Assembly: GCA_014529385.2 (NCBI GenBank)
Contig: CM043958.1
Location: forward strand, 157,454,793 to 157,518,792
Source: Adiantum capillus-veneris
Taxonomy: Eukaryota; Streptophyta; Polypodiopsida; Polypodiales; Pteridaceae
DNA length: 64,000 nt
Reading direction: 5' to 3'
Below are positions 19,198 through 30,776 of the stretch, piece by piece; the first letter of the stretch is position 1; the number at the start of each line of letters is the position of its first letter. Both the position numbers and the translations under genes were made by a program. Under the pieces are notes generated by a model that worked only from the letters and a program-made list of their open reading frames with translations, was not told the DNA's origin and did not search any database.

Positions 19198-20367
19198 CAA
19201 TCTCTCCCTAAAGGGAAGAATGGACACATGGCAGGCTCCTAGGCCAATTGCCCCCAATTTCCCCTCAAATCCTATTGGATGGCCATAGAGGTGGACCAAT
19301 GAGAACTAGGCTAGAGTAAAATTATTCTAATAAATTTAAAAATTCTTGATAAAAGAACCAATTGAAAATTAAGCTTCCTAGAAGACTATTGGACAGTCTA
19401 CCAAGGGGGCCAATGAGCATCCAGCAGCCCAATGGCTTGCTTGATTCCTATTGGCCAAAAGACTAAAAGGTCCAATGAGAGTTTAAATAAATCATTTAAT
19501 TACCTTAAGCTCTCACAAAAGAGGAAAGGGGGACACATGTCACAAGGCTATCAATTATGCTTCTTATTTGCTATTGGATATGCTTTGCAGGAGCCAAAGG
19601 GAGACCAGCAAGAGCATTTTGGGAGAGGGGTCGACCAAGTAGAGAGAGAGAGTTGGCATTTTTAGGCTAACACACTTTTCTACACACACACACACACACA
19701 CACACAAATTATGTGCTGAGCAAGAAATCCATCTCCTTCTCCAAGCATTGAGAAGTGGAGGCCTACACCAACAACTTAAGGGTATAGAATGCAAATCCAA
19801 CCAAGAGCCAAGCTTCAATGGCATGCTCATCTCCTTTACCGTGCTAATTACTAAGCTAAGCTATGCTAATAGAGTGATTATGTGAGAAGAATACTTATTT
19901 TTTGTAAGATACATCTTCTTTCCTCTCAATCTTTCCTCATTCCCTGCTAGCTCTTGTCATTTTTGAAGGTGTGTGAGGTCTTGGGATTGAGGCTAGGGAC
20001 ACTAAGTGTGTTTTTCAAGCATAATTTTGTGCATGAAGCTTCCATCTTCATTGCACCAATGAGTTTTTTCAAGGAACACAAAGATTGTATTGTACAAAAG
20101 TCTCCTTTGATGGGAGAAGCTATAATACAAAGCCTTTTAGGAGGGGGGACCGGCTCCATGTAAATCTGGTCCTCAACTGTTGTCAATTGTTCTATTTCTC
20201 TCTCTTTTCAAGTATTGTCTATGCTAAACTAGCTAGGTGTAAATTTCTATGTTGATTTCTCAAATTAAGTACTCTCTCTATGCTCATTAGGAACTTGTTC
20301 TTAATGAAATGCTCACTATGTTATCAACTTTCGCTACACACAAGTTACTAGTGCATTAAATGTTTAA
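18788..20367 (+). repeat. Element C 3' LTR (about 1580 bp)
   Basis: It starts TGTCATAAAAACTAATATC and ends GCATTAAATGTTTA. It contains two (AC)n runs (about 19160-19191 and 19682-19706) and the CCAAT/ATTGG cluster. It shares architecture with the B LTRs but is well diverged. The last one or two bases are uncertain because the terminus is not a canonical CA. Confidence 0.9.
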
Positions 20368-20372
20368 AGGTT
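20368..20372. repeat. Target site duplication of element C (right copy)
   Basis: AGGTT against AAGTT at 3084-3088. A's RT frame resumes with a lysine codon directly after it. Confidence 0.7.
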
Positions 20373-21120
20373 AAAGAGGAGATTGCCAAACTGTTGGCTG
20401 TGGGTTTCATTTACCTATTGGATGAGGTTACTTGGTTGTCACCAATTGTTATGGTTCCAAAGAAGAATGGAAAGATCAACGTGTGTGTAGATTACAAAAA
20501 ACTGAATGTTGCTACAATAACTGATCCATTTCCATTACCTTTTTGTGATACACTATTGGATGCAGTAGCTGGACATGAGATTTATAGTTTCTTGGATGTT
20601 TTTAGTGGTTACAACCAAATTTCAATGGCACTTGAAGGCAGGGAAAAAACAACTTTTGTAATTGAGTGGGGAGTTTATGCTAGCAATGTGATGACATTTG
20701 GCTTAAAAAATGCTCCACCAACATTTCAGAAGGTAGTACAGGGTGTCTTTGCTGAATTTCTTACAACATTTATGAGGGTTTTTTTGAATGATTTTTAGTG
20801 TTTTTGAAAATAAGCAAGATCATCTTGAGCACTTGATTTTGTGTTTTCAAAAATGCAGGGAATCCAGACTGTCAATGAACCTAGCCAAGTGTGCCTTTAC
20901 AGAGTTAAGAGAAGAGTTCTCTTGGGACATGTAATTTTTGAAGAAGGAGTATCTATAGATCCAAGGTGGAAGCAATCAATAAAGCACCAAAACCAAGGAC
21001 AATTAAGCAGTTGGGCATATCAGATTTTTGAGGTATTTGGCTCATGTATGCACTCCACTAACAAAACTAACAAAGAAGGATGTTGTATTCAACTAGGGAG
21101 AAGAGAAAAACAAGGCAGTT
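20373..21120 (+). pseudogene. Element A reverse transcriptase, decayed
   Basis: The RT core reads WLSPIVMVPKKNGKINVCVDY, then YSFLDVFSGYNQI, then MTFGLKNAPPTFQ, then RVFLNDF. The catalytic pair, normally DD, is ND here (about 20785-20797), so a metal-binding aspartate is lost. A stop follows at about 20796. The 3' part (thumb, LLGHVIFEEGVSIDP) continues in another frame. Tat/Athila-like by the FSGYNQI and GLKNAPPTFQ style. Confidence 0.88.
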
Positions 21121-21638
21121 AGGACTCTCAAGAAAATGTTGACTATAGCACCAATTTTAATTGTTCGTGATTGGAGATTACCATTCCATATTTTTGTCGA
21201 TGCATCTCATGTGGCAGTGGGTGCAACATTGATGCAGGAAACCAGAAGAGGTTGGTTTAGACCAATTTATTATGCAAGAAGGGTACTGACACCTACAAAC
21301 AAGAATTATACATTGACTGAGAGAGAATACTTGGGAATGATCTATGCATTGAAGAAATTTAGACATTACCTTTCAGCCAATAGGGTAATATCCCATGTAG
21401 ATCATTAGGCTCTTATCTATTTGGTGAACAAACCACATTTGTCAGGAAGGTTGGCTAGATGGATACTGCTCTTACAGGAATTTGAATATGTGGTAATACA
21501 TACTCCTGGGAGGCTTCATGTCTTGGTTGACTATCTCAATAGATTGGAAACAAGTGAGGATGATTCCTCACGAGTACCTGATCAATTACCTGATGCAGAA
21601 CTGTTTTTAGTCCAAGTGACTGACCAATCAGGGGAATG
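21121..21638 (+). pseudogene. Element A RNase H, nearly whole
   Basis: The motif order is intact: VDASHVAVGATL (first Asp), LTEREYLGMIYALKKFRHYL (Glu) and SHVDH (next Asp), followed by VNKPHLSGRLARW. One stop at about 21406 follows the VDH motif. Function would be removal of the RNA template. It is disabled only by that stop and by its broken context. Confidence 0.85.
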
Positions 21639-22760
21639 GTATGATGACATGTTTCAATTTTTTGATTGAAGGGGTGTCATCTGAAACAATGACCAAAGAA
21701 CAGAGGAAGAGAATGACATTGAGGACTAAACCATTTATAGTTATTGCAAGACTCTTATATAAGAGAGAAATTGATCAAGTGATAAGGAGATGTGTCCCTC
21801 AGTTTGAGCGGAAAGAAGTATTGGCAGAAGCTCATGCAGGAGGACATTTTTCAGGAGAAGTAACTGCAAGGAAAGTATTTCAAGTAGGACTTTGGTGGCC
21901 AACGGTAATTAAAGATGATCAAGAGTTCAGTAAGAACTGTTTGTTGTCCAAAGGGATGACAGGCCACTTACTGTAGGCAGAATGCGATTGCAACCTATTT
22001 TGCCTTTGGAGCCATTCCAGAAGTGGGGATTGGATTTTGTTGGTTCAATCAAACCACCTACAAGATTTGCACAGAATAGGTATATATTGGTTGCAATTGA
22101 CTACTACACAAAGTGGGTAGAAGCAATGGCTTTAAGAGATAATAAAGCAAAAAGTGTAGCCAAATTTTTGTACGGAAACATCATGACCAGGGTTGGCTGT
22201 CCCATTGAGCTAGTTTCTGATCGGGGAGGACATTTTATTAATAAGGTGATTAGTAAACTGACTGAAATGCATATGATATTGCGTAAGAAGTCAAGAGTGT
22301 ACTATCATGAGGCCAATGGATAAGCAGAGATTTTGGTCAAGATTATCAAGGAGCTGGTCAATCAAAACGAGACAGAATGGGATGAGAAATTGGACTTAGC
22401 ACTATGGGATTTTAGGATAGCATATAAAGTGACTACTAGCATGACACCATTTAAGCTGGTGTATGGGTTAGAAGAAGTAGTTCCCATGGAATTTCTAGTG
22501 CCAAGCCTCAGGGTTGTAGTTCAAGAAAAATTATCCCCTGAAGAGTCGGTCAATTATAGGATGGAAGCTTTACTAAGGTTGGAAGAGGATAGAATACATA
22601 GCCTGTACATTGCATATATTGTCCAACAAAGAAGACAAGCTTCGATTAGCATAAATATCAAGTTCAATTTTTTTTTTCTCCAGTTGATTGGGTGTTGGTG
22701 TATAGCAACAGATTGGGATTGAGGCCTGGTAAACTCAAACTCAGATATGTGGGACCATTT
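21639..22760 (+). pseudogene. Element A integrase, decayed
   Basis: The zinc domain is damaged: EAHAGGHFSG has a short His-His spacing and the last CxxC is CLLS. The catalytic core keeps GLDFVGS (first Asp, about 22030) and VSDRGGHF (second Asp, about 22217). ANG-stop-AEI follows (stop at 22321-22323, where related integrases have Q), with the catalytic Glu retained. The C-terminal part (WDFRIAYKVTTSMTPFKLVYG) is typical. No chromodomain. Confidence 0.87.
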
Positions 22761-25105
22761 CAAATAGTCAGGCCAGTGGGACCAAATACTTTCATACTGT
22801 TTGATTATGAAGGTATTATTAATTAAAAACCCATTAATGGATTTAGACTCAAGCCATTTTATGGACAAATCATCAAGAATCAAGGAGGACATCATATTAA
22901 TGAACCTGTGATAGTGACTACTTATGCATGCAACATGGTAGCGAGTAGTTATAACGCTGTGTACAACAATCCTTTGCATTTTATGATGGGAGTTAACATG
23001 TCGATAGCCTGTAATCCTTCTGCAAGTGTTGGCCCGGATACAAGAACAAAGGATGAGGGTACACCTTCACTAATGCACTCTACGAGGAAGACATGCTATC
23101 AAGGCCTTATGGTACCAGACTTGAGTTTGGATGATGATCCGGAAATGGTTACTCCTACCCGCATATTACATCGTGCAAGGCAGGAAGTATTCTCTGATTA
23201 CACATTTATCAACTTCAAGTATGATTTAGAGAATAGTGAAGCAAATACTGCATGGCTTAGAAGGATTGGATTGCTTGATTTTTCAAGATTGCCTTGGGTA
23301 AGTTGGAGAAAAATCAGATGGCAACAATCTACCTGAAACACCTGCAGACAAATGATGGTCAAATTTTCAAAGAGGATTACTTAACAAAAGAGTTAGTTGC
23401 TCATGTATTTGATCTTTCTACTGCAGATGATAATGAATTTAGTAAGGCAACTAGAAAGGATATGACCAAGGCCTTTGGTCAGTCTCAGTGGGAAAGACAT
23501 TACTATCAACTTTCAGGCATGAAGAATCCAGTAAAACCACAACAAGTGAAGTGGTTTATAGAGAGAGTGTTTTTGCTGGTGAAATTAAAATACCTCAGTA
23601 GGGAAAACTATGGCATTTTGTTGGCAGCTGAGAGTGGTAGACAAATGGGATGGGCCAATATCCTATTTGATAAAATCAAATTTGAGATCTATACAAATCA
23701 AAAAAGGAAGGACAAGACTATCAAAGTTGGGCCTTATCTAGCTACTATCTTTTAGTATGTCAAAAATAAGAGTATTTTGCAGGGGAGATAGTTGCAAATT
23801 CCAGGACAGATTCCTAAATATTTTGGATTTACATTGAGAAAGGAGAAAGGACAAAAATTGCAATTTGATCACACGTCTTTGCAAATGAATAAAGATATAC
23901 ATGACCTTTTATCTCCAGACTATTGAAAATAGGAGTCTTTAGATGTAGTAAAGAACAAAGTACATAAAGACTTTGGGGAATTGTTTACTGACAATGCAAT
24001 TGACTTGATTGAGAAACCTCTTATGTCTACATATGTCTGCATCTGCTAAAATAGGTTTCAAGATTAGAAGGTTGAAGGAAAAATTTGCAGGGGAGGAATA
24101 TATAGCACTGATTGGAGATCCTATTGTGGAGAAGCCTACAAGTTCTAAGGCTCATTTTTCTATTGTGTCATTTGGTGAAGTGAAAATTGCATTAAATCTG
24201 TTTAAGGAATATGTGGAGTAGCAATCTATGGACCTTACATTCTTTAGTAGAGAGAATGATGGTTTTCATACTGAACTGAAACAAATTAAAGAAGGAGCTC
24301 TAAAGGATTAAAAGACAGACTGAAATAGAAGTTTTGGACAAGACGTTTTAGGAGTTGACTAGGACTCAGGAACTCATGCAACAAGAATTGGATTCTTATA
24401 AATAGTTGGTGGTATCCAGGAAAAAAACTTTAGTCAAGATTTCTCAATGGAAGGATGAATGGTTTCAAGTTTTGCAATCATAGTTAACTGAAGTGTCTAC
24501 TGTAAATGCTACCTTGGAAAGTAGCAATAGGGTGTTGTTGAGCAAGGTTGCAACTTGCAGGAAGGTTGAAGAAAAGATTAGACAAATTTTAGATGAAGAT
24601 CTGGATGTGGATGGTTGGTATGTCAACTCAGGGTATATAGACAAAATGAAAAATGAAGTCATGGAATATATGAAAGGGGTGTGGTAGCAAATCAAGATCA
24701 AAATGTTTGATATTGTGAGTAAACCTTATCAAGGTTTTGTAGAGGAGGAGACAAAACAGAAGATTTTGTAATTGCAGAGACAATATGATGAGTTAAAAGA
24801 GTAAAGAGGACATTTGCAGTAGCAAATACAAATGGATGTGCAAATGGATATTGCAATAGTGGCTGAGGTTCAAAATGCAGCTCAGATTGGAGTGTAGGAT
24901 GTAGATACAATTAGAATTATACAAACTGATAATACAAACAATCAGCAGCAACTTGAAGATCCATTATTGAAAATTATTGAAGCAATGTCAAAAAATCCAA
25001 TTACTGAGGTTACATTGGTTGAAGCTGGAAATGATGTGGATGTACATGTGGCTGCATAGTCAGGAGGAACAACTTTTATTGAAGATACTGGTGTTCAAGA
25101 GTAGT
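22761..25105 (+). pseudogene. Element A third ORF downstream of integrase, decayed
   Basis: A long coding-like stretch follows integrase. Readable pieces are 22908-23336 (DYTFINFKYDLENSEANTAW), 23294-23755 (about 150 residues with VAHVFDLSTADDNEF and AAESGRQMGWANILFDKI) and 24009-24221. Glutamate/lysine/glutamine-rich, coiled-coil-like fragments with stops run to about 25100. Layout and some phrases resemble the third ORF of element D (27402-30611): a globular N-terminal part, then a coiled coil. The protein family is not recognised. Confidence 0.6.
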
Positions 25106-25121
25106 AACTTAAAGCAAGAAT

Positions 25122-26412
25122 TCATTTGTGTTTCAAGTCATCTTCATTCATATCCACAGTCCACCGTGGTCTATCTTCTTCATACCTTTCAGATTGAATA
25201 TTGCTAAGTAGCCTTTGATTGCAATATAGGTAAAGCAATTTCTCGGCCCGACCATTGAGAAGCTGATTACAAATAGTCGAGTGTACATAGCTGTACGTAC
25301 TCCAATTTCTCTCGAAACTTGAATTGGTAGCACATTGTGCAAGAATTGTAATGGCCAATTGATGCAATGTAGGCGCCAAAGCACCATTCATGAGCCACCA
25401 TCTCCATGCTGGTTGTTTTGATGCAAGGTTTTGCACAAACTCCAAATTGAAAAGGCCATCCTTTAACCTGTACTTTGTCAGGTCGATAACTGCTTGGGCT
25501 TGATCATCTAGATTGTTGTAGACATTACTTACCACATCATAGAAGTCTTTAATCACCTCCTCATCTAAATCATCACAATTCATGTTCCAGTACTCTAGAT
25601 CAAGCAGAAAAGCAACACAATGTAGTGGGCTATGTGCACTAACCCATTGAGCATGTATATACTTATTTAAGATATCTCTTTTAGCCTTATTAAAAGGTAC
25701 TCTCCAGGGCTTGATCAAGAAATTTTTTGGCTCTGAAGGAGAGTTCAAGCTCTCCTGAACATTATACCAACCCATGTACACCTTTCCTATATTGGGTAAC
25801 TTAAGATTAAAATGATGCAAAGACATCATCACATGCCTCATCACCAAGTATGTGCCCCCAACATCAGACCAAAAGTGTCTATCGTCAATAAGCACTTTCA
25901 TAGATCGAACCTTTGTTTTTACTTGTACCGATTGCTCTGCTTCCCAATCATAGAATCTTGCACAAACAAATGTCTCCAAAACAACATTTTTATTTTGCAA
26001 AAGACTCTCCATAGTAGTGTAGAAGTTAGTGCAAATTCTGGTTTCACATGGAAGCTTCAATATTGTGGACATACGTTGTTGATACATGTCCAACACATGT
26101 TGTCTCTTCAAAATAAACTTCACCACCTTCCTTGCAGTATCTGTAATGATTTTGAACCAATTAGTGTCCTCTTTCTTATACCAATCCTGCAACACAAGTT
26201 CAAGCTATGTGCATTGCAACCAAACACGTACAAGCTAGGAAAGCACTCCTCCAAGAGACAACCGGTTGTTCTACAAGTTTTGGAATTGTTCATTATCACC
26301 TGTACTACATTTTGGAAACCAACTTTATGAATTGTTTCTGTGATTATATTGGCTATATAGATCCCTGACTTTATCTCACCTGAGTTGTTAATCGATCTAA
26401 TGAAGCACACTT
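25122..26412 (-). pseudogene. hAT-family transposase relic (DUF659 plus dimerisation domain)
   Basis: Read on the minus strand, the piece from 26410 has a DUF659-like core (FIRSINNSGEIKSG, then GCNAHSLNLCC). It shifts frame near 26120-26195 into a 357-residue frame ending in the hAT C-terminal dimerisation motif (CATNSSFERNWSTYSYVHS, then RAEKLLYLYCNQRL). The N-terminal zinc finger and first catalytic region are missing. The usual TDN motif reads MNN, so another catalytic Asp appears lost. It abuts a truncated LTR at 26415 and the cut end of element A at ~25110. No terminal inverted repeats or 8-bp duplication were identified. Confidence 0.85.
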
Positions 26413-26414
26413 TC

Positions 26415-27124
26415 TAGAGTCGAACACCCATCAAACAATCCCGAAACACCACATAACTTGAAGGAGACCCTACTATCACCAATAGGTCGCTCTCCCTAAG
26501 GTCTATGAACCAAAACCCCAACCTAAAACACCCGGTGCAAAATCACGTAGGATATCTGGCCGAAATTTGCAGCTTCGTTTCCGAAATCTAAAGTGCCTAA
26601 TGTGTAGCTCTACTCAATGTGAACGCGTGGATATGCTGCAATGCAAAATCGAACAATGTATGCTCACCAAATCACCAGATGAAGCTCGTAAAAGGAGCTT
26701 GCAAAATCGAACCGTACGCGCGCAATGTAGGTATCGGCGCGTAGCTCTCATTGGGGGCAACACGCTGCACTTCTCCGCACTCAATTCCGACTACCGGTGC
26801 ACACGTATCGTCAAGATGAAGCTCACACTCTCTCTCGTACACAGTACGCTCACTCACGGACTTCAAAACTTCTTTTAAAAATGACAAAAGATTTTTTCAT
26901 TAAGGTCAAAAAGTGGTATATATACCTTACAATTCTCAAACCCTAAAGTTCCAAATCAACCATCTACTCAATCTAACTATCAAAACTGGGATACAATCTG
27001 GAAACTTCTGTAAGCCCCAATATTTACAAGGTGAAAAATCGGGTTTCCTCGATAAATGAATAATTACAAAAAATGATAATCTTCTGAGTAGTCAGTTTCC
27101 GTGGGGTGTGTCCAGCATCTAACA
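26415..27124 (-). repeat. Element D 3' LTR, truncated
   Basis: On the minus strand it starts TGTTAGATGCTGGACACACC at 27124, directly after a purine tract. It has a TATATATA box at 26917-26924, and ends abruptly near 26415 at the hAT relic. It is homologous to the plus-strand LTR at 57594-58298 (shared GTGCGGAGAAGTGCA, GTGTTGCCCC and flanks). About 230 bp of U5 are lost compared with that copy. Confidence 0.88.
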
Positions 27125-27138
27125 CTCCCCCCCTCCTT
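27125..27138 (-). other. Element D polypurine tract
   Basis: The minus-strand sequence AAGGAGGGGGGAG touches the LTR start. This is the plus-strand primer and confirms both the orientation and that the adjoining LTR is a 3' LTR. Confidence 0.88.
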
Positions 27139-27401
27139 GCTCATGTCGTCCCCGACATGGCCGTTGAGCTGCTTCTTCATCTTATGGTATCGCGCATCTT
27201 GATCAGTGATTCGTATCTTGCATGTAGATTCATCATTGTTGGGCCGAAAATATCAGTGTTTATTGTGAAGAAGTCGGTGTAGAACGCTTCTTCAAAGGCC
27301 TGGAGGTGATAAGATGGCAGAAACATTATCCTTTGATACAACGCATGTATCACCTCCTTGGAAGGCTGACCAGACAGATCATAGGCACATCTGTGAGTAT
27401 C
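27139..27401 (-). other. Element D untranslated stretch between third ORF and purine tract
   Basis: No open frame or structure of note was seen in these ~260 bp. Confidence 0.5.
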
Positions 27402-30400
27402 TTAGAAGAAGAAGATACTCTCTGTCACCTGGCCTGGCTTGAATGTCTCAAATACTGCTAAAAGAGTTTTACAGATTTTCTTCATCATGATGCACGTAAG
27501 GTCAGGTGAGCCAGTGAACAATTTGATGGCGCCCGTTAGGGTTTTCACCATGTATTGGACACTTATTCTCTCACCTGCCTTCAAGCCCGGCAGCTTAGGA
27601 TAATTCAGCCAAGTGGGTTGGCTCCTTTGTAATATCTCCTGGGCCTTCCACGTCCCGATCCTTGGTAGAGGACAAAAGCTGAGGTTGTCTCTGATGTTTT
27701 TTGGTGCCTCTACCAAATGGATTAGGTATTGTGGGTACTTCGTCAGCCACGCCTTCCTCCATTTTGGCTGAGAGTCAACTATTAACCTGGCCCCTTCTGG
27801 CTGGGAGATATCTGTGTTGTAGAGTGGCACTGTCGGCTCTTCTCTAATCCTCTTATTGATGGTGGCGGCTTCATATTTTAGCAAAGGGTATGGGAGAGAG
27901 GGCTGAAGCCATTCGCGCCTGAGGTTGATGGCGTCAATCTTCTGGATGGTCATGGACTTGAAAACCCTCTGCTCTCATTCCAAGGCTTCCTTAGTCGTCT
28001 CTTTGATCTCCACCTCTATTGCTTTATGCAGCTTTTCTTCCTCTTCCTGTGTCAGATCTTGTGGCTCTTGAGAGGATCCTACTAGGATTTCCTCTTGCAT
28101 AGGTGTGTCCACAAGATCTGCCACATTTTCTAAATCTATGCCTTTATTGGCCGTTGGCCCTGTGCCTTCTTGCTCTCCGGCTTGCTGTCCTCTCAGCTCC
28201 TCAATCTGCTTTAGGAGTTTCTGTTTCTTTTGTTTCAACTTCTTCTCCCATATTCACGAGGAGGTCGTTCAACTCGGCGTTTATCTTCTCCCCCTCCTCA
28301 AGCTTTCTTTTGACACTTTCTAATTCCTCTTGCATGGCTTTTTGTTCTTCTTCCATTCGTGTTTGCATAACATTTGACCCTTCTGCCATCATCAATTGTT
28401 TCTTTTTCTCTAGAGTCAGCTCCTTCTGAAGTTCTTGCATCTGTTCTTCATAAATTTGGCTTTCCGTAGTGCTGTGAGTCGAGCTAGTAGCTCTGACTTT
28501 GGCAAGAGATGCCCGTAGCCTCTGGATGGTTTGATCTTTCACTTTAAGCTGGTCCTTGAGCTCAAGGACCTCATCCTGGCTGGCTTCTTGATCGATCTCC
28601 ACCTTTTCTTTGGCGTTTTGCATTGCTTCAACTTCCTTGGACTCCTCAGCCAACTGTAGGGTCAGGTTATCCCTTTCCCTCTTTGCATCTATCAATGATT
28701 TGCTGAGTTGCTTACACTCCTCTTTGACTCCTTGCATTCTTTGGGCTGCTACCTTATTGTCTTTTTCCATTTCCTGGCATCTTTGCAATGCCCTTGCTAG
28801 ACTGGCCTGTAGCTCCGATTCTCTCTCTTTCTGCCTTTGACTTTGTCCTTGTAAAGATTCTACTTCCAGCTTTATCTTCACTTCAGTGGCCTTGAGAGCT
28901 GCCATCTCACTTTCTGAGGCCATGGACTGCGCTCTTAACCCGATTAACTTCGTCATCACCACATCCCAATCGTTGGAGGGCGGGTGCAGGTCCACTGTAT
29001 CTCTGGCCATCTCTTTTAGTTATACTAACCTGATGCTTTGCATTTGCTCCTTAGGCCCTGTGCTTGCCAAGTCGAATGCGACTGTGGTAGCCTCTTCTTT
29101 TGTGTATCCTGCTGCTAGCAAGTCCAGAAATGTGTTGTATGCTTTGTTTGGCTTTGGCTCCTCACTCTTGGGTTTAACCTCTTCCTTTGGTTCCGACTCC
29201 TGGCTCTGCTCTTGCTTGGCCTCTTCTTGGCCTTCGTGTTTGTTTTCCTCCTCTTTATCTTCTTATGGAGGGCTGCGAGGAGGTGGTGAGGGAGGTGGGT
29301 TGGACTTAGAGCTGGCCGGTAGAGATGTAGGATTTTTCTTTAAATCTCGGTCTGCCTTTGTCTTCCTTTCTCTCTTTTGGCTTTCCTGCTTGTCTAGCAG
29401 TTTTTGTCGTACCTGCTCTACTTCCTCTTCTGTAAAAGGTACATGCGGGATATTTTCTGATGCGGCATCAAGAATCTCAAAATTTTTAATATAATCTTCG
29501 AATATGTCCCTTTGTACCCTTTGGGATGATCCCGACATTTCTTCTAGAGACGGCTTCCAGAGTTCACTCAAATCGCCTTTAAGGGCCCTTTCTGCTTTGA
29601 AGCTCTCTATCAGCCACTCTAGTCTTGCCGCTTTTGTGACTTTGTCTCTTTTTCCGGCACTTGGGCAAATTCTTTCTTTCTCTTCTTTTGCTCTGGCTGC
29701 TCTTCTTGAACAGGATCTAGCCGTATTTTCAATCTTGTGGCAACCCTTGGTGCTTTTTGTGGCTCGTCTTCTTTGTCTTCTTTGAGCCTCAGTCAGTCGT
29801 TTTGTGATAGGGGGTCAGGCCATCTCCCTTTTGCGTGCAATGCCCCATAAATCACCTTAGTGATTATTTCTCTTGGCACAATATATGTGGGCTTCTTGTT
29901 ACCCATCTTCACTAGGTTGTCATGTATATATGCTGCATAATTGATTATCTTTGGAGTGCTCTTCATCATTGCCCAAGTGAATGTCGTGGCAATTGCTCCT
30001 GGCGGCATTCTGTACTTTTGTGGTCGCTTCGGGCACATATGGAAGTATTGGTTGTACAACTGACTCATGATTGCCACTTTTGGGTTGGCAATATCTTCAA
30101 AAGTGTAGTTACCTTTCTTCTCAGTGTACACCTTGACATCATCTCTTCTTTTAGTTACACTATCCCCCTTGTTGGAGAGGTCTAGTGCATCTCGTACAAC
30201 TTGCTCGGTAATGACTATTTCTGTTCCTGGCCTGCCTTGCAGATCGGTTACTCTAGCCACTCCGTCTTCCTTTATTGTTGTTACAAATTCCCAGACTGTC
30301 TTTATGTCAACCCCCGCTGGCATTGCTTCAAAATAGTTGTGGAGATCAATCTTCTCCAAGTACCCGGCCATCTTGCTTCTTACGAACTCATTGAGTTCCC

Positions 30401-30611
30401 GCGGTAGCATTGGTAGCTCGATCACATTCCCTTCAGTGTCTTTGAACACTCCTTGGTAGATCTTTAGGTCGTTGGACTCTAGCAGATCTTCTTGGATCCA
30501 TGTGCTGGTGGGCTTTAGTGTTCCTTCTGGTATGACGAAGGGCTCCACTTCTTCTAGGTAATCCTTAATGGTCGTTCTTTTCTTCTTTGCCGGTGACTTC
30601 ACGACTGCCAT
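27402..30611 (-). pseudogene. Element D third ORF: globular domain, long coiled coil, C-terminal domain
   Basis: The ATG at 30611 opens a 272-residue frame (MAVVKSPAKKKRTTIKDY) with a globular look: PMLPRELNEF, VRDALDLSNKGDSV and ATTFTWAMMKSTPKIINYAA. After frame changes the coding continues at 29571-28201 (interrupted by two stops at about 29256-29264 and 29014-29030) as an acidic/lysine-rich linker. It then becomes a long heptad-rich coiled coil (29010-28201), moves to another frame at 28238, has one stop at about 27975, and ends in a non-coiled domain (27953-27402). Total size is about 1070 residues with few lesions. It follows integrase in the same orientation and precedes the purine tract. 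Similar arrangements lie in A and G. The family is not recognised; extra ORFs in Tat/Ogre-type elements are known, of unknown function. Confidence 0.65.
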
Positions 30612-30776
30612 AGATCCTCTTGCACTCAGTAGTCCGAAGTTAGCGTTTTTTTCATATTAGCTGAAAAACTGAGTTTTAACTATCCAAATGACTTGAAAAT
30701 TGAAAATAAAGCTTAAAAGGAACTTGTGAAATTGTGCATGTGCTCACAGTGCAATTCTGGCCAAAAATTTGCATTT
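30612..30776. other. Short AT-rich stretch upstream of the D third ORF
   Basis: Nothing recognised. On the minus strand this would be the leader just before the ATG at 30611. Confidence 0.4.

Larger units (their letters stand above)
3089..20367 (+). mobile_element. Element C: decayed Ty3 LTR retrotransposon, nested in A and host of B
   Basis: C has LTRs at 3089-4206 plus 13386-13502 (5', interrupted by B) and at 18788-20367 (3'). Both begin TGTCAT. Its primer site is CGGTATCAGAGC and its purine tract is AAGGGAGAGG. The internal sequence is a close relative of element B's Gag-Pol but carries stops, a tandem duplication, an inversion and a deletion. The LTRs differ at many positions and the 5' copy lacks about 315 bp, so it is clearly older than B. 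Confidence 0.9.
20368..25105 (+). mobile_element. Element A, right part: RT to third ORF
   Basis: This continues the element broken at 3088 and carries RT, RNase H, integrase and a long degenerate third ORF. It ends where the minus-strand hAT relic begins, with no 3' LTR, so A is truncated here. Confidence 0.85.

Noticed and set aside
28103-30407. Plus-strand frames rich in Ser/Leu/Phe
   Set aside because: They are antisense shadows of the coiled-coil third ORF of D.
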